Source: an uncultured Lachnospira sp. (GTDB lineage: Bacteria; Bacillota; Clostridia; Lachnospirales; Lachnospiraceae). Taken from it: a DNA stretch of 18,054 nt. The stretch is taken from assembly GCA_934358235.1 (NCBI GenBank), contig CAKRKK010000024.1, positions 1-18,054 of the forward strand. The letters run 5' to 3'. Shown in pieces: positions 1 through 7,889 of this stretch. The notes under the pieces are model-generated. The model did not search any database. It worked only from the letters and a program-made list of their open reading frames with translations, and was not told the origin of the DNA. Position 1 is the stretch's first letter; each line of letters starts with the position of its first letter. The position numbers were made by a program, and so were the translations under genes.

Positions 1-53
1 TTTGCTAAATAGGTTTTTCCAGAACCACTGCAACCAATAATATGTATTTTCAT
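1..53 (-). CDS. P-loop NTPase/kinase, N-terminal fragment (cut by window edge)
   Basis: Only the first 17 codons lie in the window; the gene continues past position 1. The start is an ATG at 53, preceded on the minus strand by a GGAG about 11 nt upstream. The peptide reads MKIHIIGCSGSGKTYLA: one hydrophobic beta strand followed directly by a Walker A loop (GCSGSGKT, residues 7-14). A Walker A this close to the N-terminus is typical of small nucleotide or shikimate-kinase-like P-loop proteins, including the adenylate-kinase-related 'topology modulation' proteins common in Firmicutes. The fold assignment is good; the substrate cannot be told from this fragment. It starts 27 bp after the stop of the DUF3267 gene and is probably cotranscribed with it. 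Confidence 0.7.
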   Translation of the reverse strand, partial: MKIHIIGCSGSGKTYLA

Positions 54-80
54 AAGTCAGTATTCTCCACAAATTCAAGT

Positions 81-674
81 TTACGATACCTTATACATAT
101 CGTTTTTATAAAACATTATTGCATCTTTTTTATTTGCATTTTTTAAGACAATAAAAACATTATATACATCGGGAAATGGCGAAACCATACCCATACATGA
201 CATACCAAACATTAGTCCATTTAGTTCTCTATATTCTGCCGGACTAACAATAAAAATCAATAATGGTATTATTCCAAGCACAAATGGTAATAGGCACATT
301 ACAATAAACCTTCTACGCTTCAGAGGATATGAGGCTAATGCAACAAATGATATCTTACCCGTTATTTTACCTATCGTAACCAGTGCGTTTCTCGGATAGA
401 CAATCCCATGTAACCACTCGTGTATCACCAAACAAATATACCCCAGGCAAACACCAATCAAAATAAATACACGCGAAATAACAACTGTCTTGTTCATAAC
501 TGTTTTACACAGCATCGTCACAAACATTAAAACACATAATACCGCTGCAATAGGTGCCGCTTTTTTCATCATCTCTTCAATGCTCTGAGGTGTTTCTATT
601 TTAACAGCATTCTTTGGTAAAATACCTGTCTGATACTCACTTATATCTTCAATAGACATTTTTAATTTTATCAT
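81..674 (-). CDS. DUF3267-type putative membrane zincin metalloprotease
   Basis: A 197-aa integral membrane protein. Hydrophobic segments lie at about residues 39-56, 69-84 and 123-143. The end of the second carries HEWLH (residues 85-89), an HExxH zinc-binding and catalytic motif inside a membrane helix. A later PFPD (166-169) could supply the third metal ligand, as the downstream Asp does in site-2-protease-like families. This architecture fits the DUF3267 (putative zincin peptidase) family, whose substrates are mostly unknown. The open frame extends upstream to a TTG at 680, but GGAGGTG sits 8 nt before the ATG at 674 and only 2 nt before that TTG, so 674 is the start. It probably forms a unit with the P-loop gene downstream. 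Family assignment is by motif only. Confidence 0.75.
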   Translation of the reverse strand: MIKLKMSIEDISEYQTGILPKNAVKIETPQSIEEMMKKAAPIAAVLCVLMFVTMLCKTVMNKTVVISRVFILIGVCLGYICLVIHEWLHGIVYPRNALVTIGKITGKISFVALASYPLKRRRFIVMCLLPFVLGIIPLLIFIVSPAEYRELNGLMFGMSCMGMVSPFPDVYNVFIVLKNANKKDAIMFYKNDMYKVS

Positions 675-725
675 TACCAATTCACCTCCAAAAAGAGTAA
701 CAAACTCTGATTTAGCAAACTCCTT

Positions 726-919
726 TTATTTCTGCTGAATCATCTTAAAATGCTTCAATGCCTCCACAATTGTGCTCTCTTTATCTCATCATATGTTGCC
801 TTAGTCAGCTCTGCATAAATTCAACTACGGAAATCAAAGATTTCCTGTCTTACTTATCTCTAGATGTTATATCCACATCATCAGGTTCGATCGTGACATC
901 AATGTAATCATTCGGCTTT
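726..919 (-). pseudogene. Decayed gene remnant of unknown family
   Basis: Between the rlmD stop and the DUF3267 gene the minus strand carries protein-like sequence broken by one in-frame stop and two apparent frameshifts. Reading from just after the rlmD stop: NKKPNDYIDVTIEPDDVD, ITSRDK, stop, DRKSLISVVEF. A shift then gives AELTKATYDEIK, and a second shift gives ESTIVEALKHFKMIQQK followed by a proper TAA at 726-728. The pieces join at shared bases and have the charged and hydrophobic make-up of a soluble helical protein. No start codon or ribosome binding site is present, so the 5' end is missing. I do not recognise the family. It could be a chance pattern, but three successive protein-like pieces in one direction ending together argue for decay. 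Confidence 0.4.
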
Positions 920-2344
920 TTATTTTAGTCGGGACAATTTTGCCACCGTCTCCACATGCACCGTATTCCCAAACTGATCTACCGGCTGAACCTTATCAAC
1001 CTTATATCCCTGTTCAGTTAGCACCTTAAGATCTCTTGCAAGTGTAGCTGAGTCGCAGCTTACATACACAATCCTGTCAGGAGCCATATTCACAATAGTT
1101 CCAAGCAGCTTTTCATCACAGCCCTTTCTAGGTGGATCAACAACTACCACATCAGGTCTTGTCATATCTGCCTGTACTGTATCAGTATTGCTTCCACAGA
1201 TATTCTTTCTTTTACTCTCATAGAATTCTGTAACAATCTCTTCTGCCCTGCCAACAAAGAATTCCGCATTGGTTATATTATTAAGCTTTGCATTATTCCT
1301 TGCATCCTCTATTGCCTGTGGAACTATCTCAACACCATAAACCTGTCCTGCCTTTTTTGCCAGAAACAAGGAGATTGTTCCTATACCACAATACAAATCC
1401 CATACACTTTCATTGCCTTTAAGCGCAGCGAATTCAAGTGCCTTATTATATAACACCTCTGTCTGCTTAGGATTAACCTGAAAGAAGGAAAGCGGTGATA
1501 TCTGAAATCTTATATCACCTATGTAATCCTCAATATATGGCTTTCCATAAAGTGTTATGCACTCTTTTCCAAGAATAACATTAGTATCTTCTTTATTGAT
1601 ATTTACAACAAGCGAAGCTATATTAAGCTCTGAAACAGCATTAACAAGACCATCTGCTGCCTCTTTTCTAAGCATTTTATGTGTTACCAGACACACCATA
1701 GTCTCATTCGTATGATATCCTGTTCTAATAAGCACATGCCTTACTATCCCTTTATGTATATTCTCATCATATGCACGTACACCGTACTCCTTCATCCATT
1801 TCTTAATAGCCCTAAGTATAACTGCGTTATCGCTATGTCCTAACAGACAGTCATCATCCGGACAGGGAATAATTGAATGTGTGTGACCGGCGTAAAACCC
1901 CATGACTATATTGCCATTCTTGTCCTCTCCAACAGGGTATTGTGCCTTGTTGCGGTATCTGTAAGGTGTATCCATTCCGAGTATATCGCACATCTCATAA
2001 TCTACACCTTCAACCAATCCACCTATTCTTCTTATATTATCACTCACAAGCTTCTGCTTATAACGAAGTTGTGCTGCATAATCCATAGCCTGTATCTGGC
2101 AGCCTCCACATTGTCTTGCTATTGCACAGGCTGGCTCCACCCTGTCTGCAGATGGTTTTACTATATCTAAAAGTCTTGCATATCCGTAGCTTTTCTTTGC
2201 TTTCATTATCTTGACATTAACAATATCACCAATAACCGTATCTTTTACGAAAAGTGTGTAACCATCCACCTTTCCTATTCCTTCACCTGATACACCTATA
2301 TCCTCTATTGTAACTTCAACACAGTCATTTTTACTATATGCCAT
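920..2344 (-). CDS. rlmD: 23S rRNA (uracil(1939)-C(5))-methyltransferase RlmD (RumA family)
   Basis: A 474-aa SAM-dependent enzyme that makes m5U in rRNA. An N-terminal TRAM RNA-binding domain spans about residues 1-70. The iron-sulphur cysteines follow in family spacing: C73, C79 and C82 (CX5CGGC), plus C161. The Rossmann domain has motif I at 315-326 (WDLYCGIGTISL), then DPPRKG at 403-408, the nucleophile C430 in VYVSCDSATLARDL, and the base-supplying HVETVA at 463-468. The start ATG at 2344 has GAGGA 6 nt upstream. A polar stretch at about 377-396 looks longer than the usual loop before the DPPRKG strand. Firmicutes often carry RumA paralogues (RlmCD, YefA-like), so the exact target uridine (747 or 1939) is inferred. 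yhaM lies 121 bp upstream; the gap holds a weak hairpin (7-bp arms 2379-2385 and 2415-2421) and no clear promoter. Confidence 0.93.
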   Translation of the reverse strand: MAYSKNDCVEVTIEDIGVSGEGIGKVDGYTLFVKDTVIGDIVNVKIMKAKKSYGYARLLDIVKPSADRVEPACAIARQCGGCQIQAMDYAAQLRYKQKLVSDNIRRIGGLVEGVDYEMCDILGMDTPYRYRNKAQYPVGEDKNGNIVMGFYAGHTHSIIPCPDDDCLLGHSDNAVILRAIKKWMKEYGVRAYDENIHKGIVRHVLIRTGYHTNETMVCLVTHKMLRKEAADGLVNAVSELNIASLVVNINKEDTNVILGKECITLYGKPYIEDYIGDIRFQISPLSFFQVNPKQTEVLYNKALEFAALKGNESVWDLYCGIGTISLFLAKKAGQVYGVEIVPQAIEDARNNAKLNNITNAEFFVGRAEEIVTEFYESKRKNICGSNTDTVQADMTRPDVVVVDPPRKGCDEKLLGTIVNMAPDRIVYVSCDSATLARDLKVLTEQGYKVDKVQPVDQFGNTVHVETVAKLSRLK

Positions 2345-2465
2345 TATTAATCCTCATTTCGATGTTCATTTCAATATACAGCAGTTCTTGTGACGGATAT
2401 CCACAGACACCAATACTGCTGGTGATAATTACTTTCACAGCAAACGTAATAACTTCTCACTCATT

Positions 2466-3407
2466 CTAAAAGCTGGTTCTTCTTATATTAGAATCAAGCC
2501 ATCTGTTAAAGCCTAACCAGTCATTAGTATCCTTTGCCTCAAAACATTCTCTTAATGTTTCCAGCTTTGCATCTATATTATCTGCCATGGAAAGTGCTAC
2601 CGCCTCTGCTATTGCCGGCTTCTTAGGTGAACCATATTCAAGCTCACCATGATGTGCTAATATGCAATGTCCCATCTCGTTAGCTATTATTACCGGAAAA
2701 TCTGGTATAGTCTTTATCTTTTCCATAAGCATTTCATATCCCATAACAATATGACCTAAGAAATTACCTTCATCTGTGTAATCATTAACAGGAAAAGCTG
2801 AAAGCTCCTTAACCTTACCAATATCGTGAAGCATAGCACAGCTAACAAGAAGATCCCTGTTAAGGAAATCATAGTTAGTGCTTATTTTATCGCATAATCT
2901 TGTTACGCTAAGGCTATGCTCTAACAGTCCTCCAAGAAAGCCATGATGTACTGTCTTTGCTGCTGATGTGTTCTTGAACTTCTTAATAAATGCTTCATCT
3001 TCAACAAAAAATGCCATAAGCAGCTTCTTTATGTATTCATTATTAATGCTGTTGACATATCCTAATAATTCCTTATACATATCCTCAATATCGAATCTTG
3101 AAGCTGGTATATAATCCGCAGGTGTATATTCATTTTCAGCAGCCACACGCGCTCTTTCTATCTTGAACTGAAGCGCACCATTATAGCTTGTTACCTGTCC
3201 ACTTACATATACATAATCATTTACTTCAAAATCACCTATACCACCTGAATTAACATCCCATATTTTTGAGTCTATCTGTCCTGTCTTATCGGCAAGTATA
3301 ACATTCTCATATTCCTTACCTGTCTTAGTAAGTGCTGTTGACTTTGACTTACAAAGATATACCTCTGATATTCTATCTCCCTCTTTTATAGCTTCTATAA
3401 AATGCAT
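2466..3407 (-). CDS. yhaM: 3'-5' exoribonuclease YhaM family (OB fold + HD domain)
   Basis: A 313-aa protein, close to the 314 aa of B. subtilis YhaM, a cytoplasmic 3'-5' exonuclease that trims RNA and single-stranded DNA. Residues about 1-90 form an OB-fold nucleic-acid-binding domain. An HD metal-dependent phosphohydrolase domain follows: HHGFLGGLLEHSLSV, then CAMLHDIGKVKEL with the signature His-Asp, then GHIVMGYEM and ILAHHGELEYGSP with further metal-ligand histidines. The open frame reaches a GTG at 3431, but a consensus -10 hexamer lies at 3434-3439, so that GTG would sit at or upstream of the transcription start. The ATG at 3407 has TGAGG 6 nt upstream and gives the family-typical N-terminus MHFIEAIKEGDRISEVYLC. 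It is probably cotranscribed with rlmD. Confidence 0.93.
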   Translation of the reverse strand: MHFIEAIKEGDRISEVYLCKSKSTALTKTGKEYENVILADKTGQIDSKIWDVNSGGIGDFEVNDYVYVSGQVTSYNGALQFKIERARVAAENEYTPADYIPASRFDIEDMYKELLGYVNSINNEYIKKLLMAFFVEDEAFIKKFKNTSAAKTVHHGFLGGLLEHSLSVTRLCDKISTNYDFLNRDLLVSCAMLHDIGKVKELSAFPVNDYTDEGNFLGHIVMGYEMLMEKIKTIPDFPVIIANEMGHCILAHHGELEYGSPKKPAIAEAVALSMADNIDAKLETLRECFEAKDTNDWLGFNRWLDSNIRRTSF

Positions 3408-3433
3408 TTTATTCCTCATTTCTGCGTACACAT

Positions 3434-3439
3434 ATTATA
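3434..3439 (-). promoter_or_regulatory. -10 hexamer of the yhaM promoter
   Basis: A perfect TATAAT on the minus strand, 27 nt upstream of the yhaM ATG. Transcription would start near 3427, leaving a short leader that contains the TGAGG ribosome binding site. No good -35 hexamer lies 16-18 nt upstream, so the promoter may be weak or activator-dependent. Confidence 0.5.
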
Positions 3440-3630
3440 TACTGGTTATGCAGCTTCATAGTTTAACTGCTTCACTCCATTCAACGTGCCGATACGGGAG
3501 CTGTGTTCAGGTACGCACAGCCTCAGCCCCCTGCATGAAAACAAGGTCTTAAGCCTAAGCCTCCCTCTTTCACACACAGACACCTTATTATTTTACTCTA
3601 TATTACAAAGTTATGCTACAACTTTTTGCT
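3440..3630. other. Intergenic stretch with no recognised gene
   Basis: Together with the adjoining repeat this makes a 372-bp gap between yhaM and the PDZ gene. It holds a weak inverted repeat (GCTGTG at 3500-3505 with CACAGC at 3516-3521, 10-nt loop) and a pyrimidine-rich tract at about 3556-3580. Neither looks like a Rho-independent terminator. Open frames here read through the tandem repeat and lack ribosome binding sites. I see no RNA gene. Confidence 0.4.
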
Positions 3631-3780
3631 TACCGCGCATTATCCCGCACTATCACGCACTACCACACATTATCACGTACTTTCACGCACTTCCACGCAT
3701 TGCCACACATTATCACGCACTACCACACATTGCCACACATTATCACGCATTACCACACACTTCCACGCATCAACACACAT
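3631..3780. repeat. 15-copy 10-bp tandem repeat (minisatellite)
   Basis: Fifteen consecutive 10-bp units with plus-strand consensus TAYCACRCAY run without any length change. Units differ only by point substitutions, and the outermost (units 1, 2 and 15) are the most diverged. A 30-bp higher-order duplication is visible: units 8-10 (3701-3730) and 11-13 (3731-3760) differ at just two positions. The array ends on the stop codon of the PDZ gene (3780-3782), so on the minus strand it forms the start of that gene's 3' untranslated region as G/U-rich RNA. Alternating purine-pyrimidine runs are frequent. There are no spacers, so this is not CRISPR. Function is unknown. Confidence 0.95.
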
Positions 3781-5096
3781 TACTTCAGTTCTACCATAAC
3801 ATCATATGAAGCATCAAAATATCCTGACTTGCCCATCCTTTTAATTGATACATTAATCACCTGCCCCAAGGCACTATCATATATCTTATCGTTAAGACGC
3901 TGTATCGAATAGCATGGCGTATTATTGATGCCCTGTATTATATCACCTGGCTGTAATCCTGCCTGATATGCTGGCGAGTCGGTATCTACTCTTAATATAT
4001 ATATTCCCATAGGAATTCCATTCTTTTCCGAAAGCTCACTATCTACATTCTGCGCCTTTATTCCAAAATACATCTTTCCCTGACGATTAATCATACATTC
4101 TATCATGCTCTTAAGGTCAGATATTCCCATTGCCTTAAGCTTTGCGTCTGTATTTTTCTGTGAAATCCCCACAACATTCCCGTCTGAATTAAACAAAAAG
4201 CCATAATCCCCGGGCTGACTTGTAAGATTCGTCTCAAATATTTCATAATTATTATCAACTGCATTATATATAGTTCTGTTGGTTATTGTTCCATAATCTA
4301 TCGTTCCGCTTGTACCATATATTTTACCTGCGGCAATAACAATATCCCCCTTCTTGATAACATATGAATTATCAAGCGTTGCAACCTTCATATACTGCCT
4401 GTCGCTCTCAGTAACGCCTGAATCCTCTATGCTTATAATGCTAAGACCTGTCTGGGCATCAGAACATACAAGCTCTGCCTTATATGCATTCTCCTCCTGC
4501 ACAACAACGCTGTAACTGTCAATAGCTGCTGTATAGGCATCTGATGTAAGTATAAGATAACTGCCATTAATATGCCCTACTATAAGACCTATTGTTGAAG
4601 CTCCTGATTCTTCATCCTTAACATCTAAAAGCCTGCTCTCTATATCCTTCTGTAAAAGTACTGACTGTTCCTCTGTGTCCTCTTCCAGCTTCTCATCATC
4701 TATACTGCCCGGTTCTGTTATAATATTCTCCTTGACAATAACAACCGTTCTAGCCACATCATCTACCTTACTTCTTAAAGACTGTATAACAGTATCATAA
4801 TCGCTCTTTATCTGGCTGTTCCCATCATCTGCCGCCTGCTCAGACATATCTGGATACTCATCCCTTGTGAATTCTATGTGATCAAAGGTCTCATTTCTTC
4901 TGGCAAGCCTGCTTTTAACCATTGGTATTATAAGCTTATCCGACATAATATACACAGCACCAGTAATTACTATAACAACTAATATCTTTATAATTGTTAT
5001 GAGTCTTTTATACTTTACTCTTGGACTTAGCACTATTTTTTCTGTATACAGCGGATACTCTTTTTCCTGTCCCTGCTCATTATTTCTGTATTCCAT
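3780..5096 (-). CDS. Membrane-anchored HtrA-like PDZ protein with degenerate protease domain
   Basis: A 438-aa protein with a charged cytoplasmic N-terminus, one transmembrane helix (about 32-50) and an extracytoplasmic remainder. Residues about 165-312 follow the HtrA/DegP trypsin-like layout but the triad is gone. The region of the usual LTNxHV reads LILTSDAYT (181-189, no His). The region of DLAVLKV reads AQTGLSIISI (no Asp). The GNSGGP region reads SQPGDYGFLFN (293-303, no Ser-Gly-Gly), followed by a conserved-looking GNVVGIS. A PDZ domain occupies about 343-420, with GIYILRVDTDSPAYQAGLQPGDIIQGINN. It is therefore likely a non-catalytic envelope binding or sensing protein. The ATG at 5096 has GAGG 7 nt upstream, and a consensus promoter lies upstream. 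The stop codon abuts the 10-bp repeat array. Confidence 0.85.
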   Translation of the reverse strand: MEYRNNEQGQEKEYPLYTEKIVLSPRVKYKRLITIIKILVVIVITGAVYIMSDKLIIPMVKSRLARRNETFDHIEFTRDEYPDMSEQAADDGNSQIKSDYDTVIQSLRSKVDDVARTVVIVKENIITEPGSIDDEKLEEDTEEQSVLLQKDIESRLLDVKDEESGASTIGLIVGHINGSYLILTSDAYTAAIDSYSVVVQEENAYKAELVCSDAQTGLSIISIEDSGVTESDRQYMKVATLDNSYVIKKGDIVIAAGKIYGTSGTIDYGTITNRTIYNAVDNNYEIFETNLTSQPGDYGFLFNSDGNVVGISQKNTDAKLKAMGISDLKSMIECMINRQGKMYFGIKAQNVDSELSEKNGIPMGIYILRVDTDSPAYQAGLQPGDIIQGINNTPCYSIQRLNDKIYDSALGQVINVSIKRMGKSGYFDASYDVMVELK

Positions 5097-5185
5097 ATCT
5101 ATTCCTCTGTAATTCTATGATGTCATGGGCAAAAGCCCTTGACTTTGATACCTACGGATTGAGCCGTCATTAATATATGTAGTAT

Positions 5186-5214
5186 ATCTTATATTTATGA
5201 ACAAACTATGTCAA
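5186..5214 (-). promoter_or_regulatory. Sigma-A-type promoter of the PDZ gene
   Basis: On the minus strand a perfect -35 (TTGACA, 5209-5214) is followed by a 17-nt spacer and TAAGAT (5186-5191, 4 of 6 to consensus). Transcription would start near 5179, giving a leader of about 80 nt that includes a small GGGC-TTTT-GCCC hairpin (5127-5138). Confidence 0.65.
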
Positions 5215-5334
5215 AGCCGTTAATTTAATGTCCCTTTCCCAGCTTTGGCAGCCTTTTTAACAGCCTTTTTATTATATTCACACTATTATTGTGTAGTTTT
5301 TTCTTTATAAATGCTGTAAAATATATTATGTGTT
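5215..5334. other. Central part of the 327-bp divergent intergenic region
   Basis: Between the two divergent promoters lies a short direct repeat, CAGCCTTTTTA at 5249-5259 and 5261-5271 (period 12). The rest is AT-rich, with no terminator and no RNA gene recognised. A 56-codon open frame on the minus strand (ATG at 5395, stop at 5225) covers the stretch but has no ribosome binding site; it is treated as a finding rather than called as a gene. Confidence 0.4.
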
Positions 5335-5364
5335 TATACAGGAAGCCGCTGTTTCTGCTATGAT
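5335..5364 (+). promoter_or_regulatory. Candidate extended -10 promoter of mutS2
   Basis: TGC followed by TATGAT (5356-5364) forms an extended -10 element. TATACA at 5335-5340 could be the -35, with an 18-nt spacer. Transcription would begin near 5371, about 53 nt before the mutS2 start. It is the best match in the region but not a strong one. Confidence 0.4.
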
Positions 5365-5423
5365 AGTGGATTCTACTGTCCTGTCCCTGACACATAATTA
5401 ATTATTGGAGTATTATACTGAAT

Positions 5424-7799
5424 ATGAATAAAAAAGCATTATCTACACTGGAATATAATAAAATAATATCTGTGCTTGTATCTAAGGCCTGCTCTGAGGG
5501 CGCAAAGCAGACTCTAAAAAGTCTTATGCCTATGAATGATATAAACGAAATTAATGAAGCTCTTAATGCTACCAACGATGCACTTACAAGAGTTTATCAA
5601 AAGGGCAGCGTTGACTTTTCAAGAATAAAGGATATACGTGCAAGTATTGCAAGACTCAGGGTTGGAAGCTCTCTGAATGCACTTGAGCTTTTAAATATAA
5701 GCCTTCTGTTAGAATGTGCTGCCCACGTCAAGGGCTACTATGAATATCGTTCTGATAGCATACAGCCTATGCTTGATGCACTAGAGCCTGTTGTTCTTCT
5801 TAATAATGCTATTAAAAGATGCATTATATCTGAAGACGAAATAAGTGATGATGCAAGCTCTAATCTACGTGATATAAGGCGAAAGAAGAATCAGTCTGCT
5901 GAACGCATACACACCGAGCTTAACAAGCTTATTAATTCACCATCAACACGGACATATCTTCAGGATTATGTCATAACAACCAGACAGGGAAGATTCTGTC
6001 TTCCTGTAAAAGCCGAATATAAGTCTTCTGTGCCCGGTATGGTTCATGACCAGTCTGCAACAGGCTCTACCTTATTCATAGAACCTGCTGCAGTTGTTAA
6101 GTTGAATAACGATATACGTGAACTGCAGCTTAAGGAACAGGCTGAGATTGAAGTCATACTTGCCAGCCTGAGTGCTAAGGCTTCAGAATATAACGATTTA
6201 TTATTATCAGATTACGAAATTCTTACTGAGCTTGACTGTATATTTGCAAAGGCTCTGCTTTCAAGACATTTTAACTGCAGCCGCCCTGTTATGAATACCA
6301 AAGGCATAATAAATATTAAAAAGGGACGTCATCCCCTTATTGAGCCTCATACCGTTGTTCCGATTGACATATATCTGGGTACTGACTTTAACCTGCTTAT
6401 CATTACCGGTCCTAATACCGGCGGTAAGACTGTTTCCTTAAAAACTGTCGGACTTCTTACCCTTATGGCGCAGGCCGGACTTAACATTCCTGCATTGGAA
6501 CATTCTGATATTGCTGTTTTTAATGAAATATTTGCAGATATTGGTGATGAACAAAGTATTGAACAAAGTCTTAGTACCTTCAGCTCACATATGACTAATA
6601 CCGTAGATATTCTTAACAAGGCTGATACCCACAGTCTTATACTTTTTGATGAAATCGGTGCAGGAACTGATCCTACAGAGGGTGCTGCTCTTGCAATAGC
6701 TATACTTGATAATCTCCATAGACATGGAATTACAACTATGGCAACCACTCATTATAGCGAGATTAAGATGTATGCACTCTCAACTGAGGGCGTAGAAAAT
6801 GCCTGTTGTGAATTCGATGTTGAATCCCTGCGTCCTACTTACCGTCTGCTCATAGGTATTCCTGGAAAGAGTAATGCATTTGCAATATCAAGAAAGTTGG
6901 GATTGTCTGCTAACATCATTGATGATGCAGCTAAAAGGATTGACTCTGAGGATATACGCTTTGAAGACCTGGTCTCTGACCTTGAACAAAGCCGTATTAC
7001 TATTGAGCAGGAGCGCGAGGAGCTTGCACAGTATAAGGAACAGATTGCTTCCTTAAAGGCTGAGCTCACAAGAAAAACTGAACGTCTGGATGAACGTACT
7101 GATAATATAATCAGAAAGGCCAACGAAGAGGCTGCACGCATACTTCGCGATGCTAAGGATTATGCGGATAAAACTATTAATGCCATGAATAAACATGGTA
7201 TGTCTGTCAAGGAGCTGGAAAAGCACCGCAGCAACATAAGAGAAAAAATAAATAAAAAGCAGGAAAAGCTCAAGGTAGAACCTGCAAGTGTACAGGCGCA
7301 TAAAGCTCACGATATATCTGAATTCAAGCCTGGAATGCATGTCAAGGTTCTTACTATGAACGTAATCGGTACTGTTTCACAGGTTCATAAGGCAAAGAAC
7401 CAGGTATCGGTGCTTATTGGAAGCCTTAACACTAAAATCGATATTAAGAATCTGGCTATCCTTAAGGGCTATAAGGAGCCTGACGAAAGCAAGCCATCTG
7501 CCTCTAAGTCTGGTAGTGGTTCCGGAAAAATAAAGATGTCCAAGTCATCCTCTGTTTCCTCTGAAATCAATCTTCTAGGCTACACCGTTGATGAAGCTGT
7601 TGCTGTACTTGATAAATATCTTGATGATGCCTATATTGCCAGAATTCCACAGGTAAGGATTGTACACGGAAAAGGTACTGGTGCCCTGCGTTCAGGCATA
7701 ACCTCTTATCTAAGAGGGGTTCCTTATGTTAAGGATTTCCGTCTAGGACAGATTGGTGAGGGTGCTGAGGGTGTAACTATTGTCACCTTCAAGGATTGA
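5424..7799 (+). CDS. mutS2: MutS2 family ATPase/endonuclease with C-terminal Smr domain
   Basis: A 791-aa protein of full family length. MutS2 (RqcU in B. subtilis) acts on branched DNA, restrains recombination, and also rescues collided ribosomes. N-terminal clamp/lever helices span about 1-290. The ATPase domain has Walker A GPNTGGKT (329-336), a signature around DIGDEQSIEQSLSTFSSHM (372-390), Walker B ILFDEIGAGTDP (406-417), and TTHY (441-444). A long coiled coil (about 512-615) leads to a KOW-like region (about 634-680) and a Ser/Gly-rich linker (about 690-713). The Smr domain (714-790) keeps HGKGTGALR (748-756), but the usual LDLRG reads INLLG. The ribosome binding site GGAG is 13 nt from the ATG, which is long; the N-terminus matches the family, so the start is kept. 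Two downstream plus-strand genes may share its transcript. Confidence 0.96.
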   Translation: MNKKALSTLEYNKIISVLVSKACSEGAKQTLKSLMPMNDINEINEALNATNDALTRVYQKGSVDFSRIKDIRASIARLRVGSSLNALELLNISLLLECAAHVKGYYEYRSDSIQPMLDALEPVVLLNNAIKRCIISEDEISDDASSNLRDIRRKKNQSAERIHTELNKLINSPSTRTYLQDYVITTRQGRFCLPVKAEYKSSVPGMVHDQSATGSTLFIEPAAVVKLNNDIRELQLKEQAEIEVILASLSAKASEYNDLLLSDYEILTELDCIFAKALLSRHFNCSRPVMNTKGIINIKKGRHPLIEPHTVVPIDIYLGTDFNLLIITGPNTGGKTVSLKTVGLLTLMAQAGLNIPALEHSDIAVFNEIFADIGDEQSIEQSLSTFSSHMTNTVDILNKADTHSLILFDEIGAGTDPTEGAALAIAILDNLHRHGITTMATTHYSEIKMYALSTEGVENACCEFDVESLRPTYRLLIGIPGKSNAFAISRKLGLSANIIDDAAKRIDSEDIRFEDLVSDLEQSRITIEQEREELAQYKEQIASLKAELTRKTERLDERTDNIIRKANEEAARILRDAKDYADKTINAMNKHGMSVKELEKHRSNIREKINKKQEKLKVEPASVQAHKAHDISEFKPGMHVKVLTMNVIGTVSQVHKAKNQVSVLIGSLNTKIDIKNLAILKGYKEPDESKPSASKSGSGSGKIKMSKSSSVSSEINLLGYTVDEAVAVLDKYLDDAYIARIPQVRIVHGKGTGALRSGITSYLRGVPYVKDFRLGQIGEGAEGVTIVTFKD

Positions 7800-7889
7800 T
7801 AAACCTTTATGTATCACCCTTAACAGTCTTTAGTTGTAGTGATTATTTAAACACTTAGTGTAACCTTGTAACATTAACACCGCCAGAGT

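Noticed and set aside
1877..2170. Plus-strand open frame of 97 codons inside rlmD
   Set aside because: Antisense shadow of a clearly conserved enzyme, with no ribosome binding site and no protein-like motif.
3631..3780. CRISPR array
   Set aside because: Units are 10 bp and contiguous; there are no unique spacers and no cas genes.
3486..3912. Two plus-strand open frames encoding His/Pro/Thr-rich repeat peptides
   Set aside because: They are translations of the 10-bp tandem repeat in different frames, lack ribosome binding sites, and one runs into the antisense of the PDZ gene.
6347..7340. Several minus-strand open frames within mutS2
   Set aside because: Shadows of the ATPase and coiled-coil coding sequence; no initiation signals.
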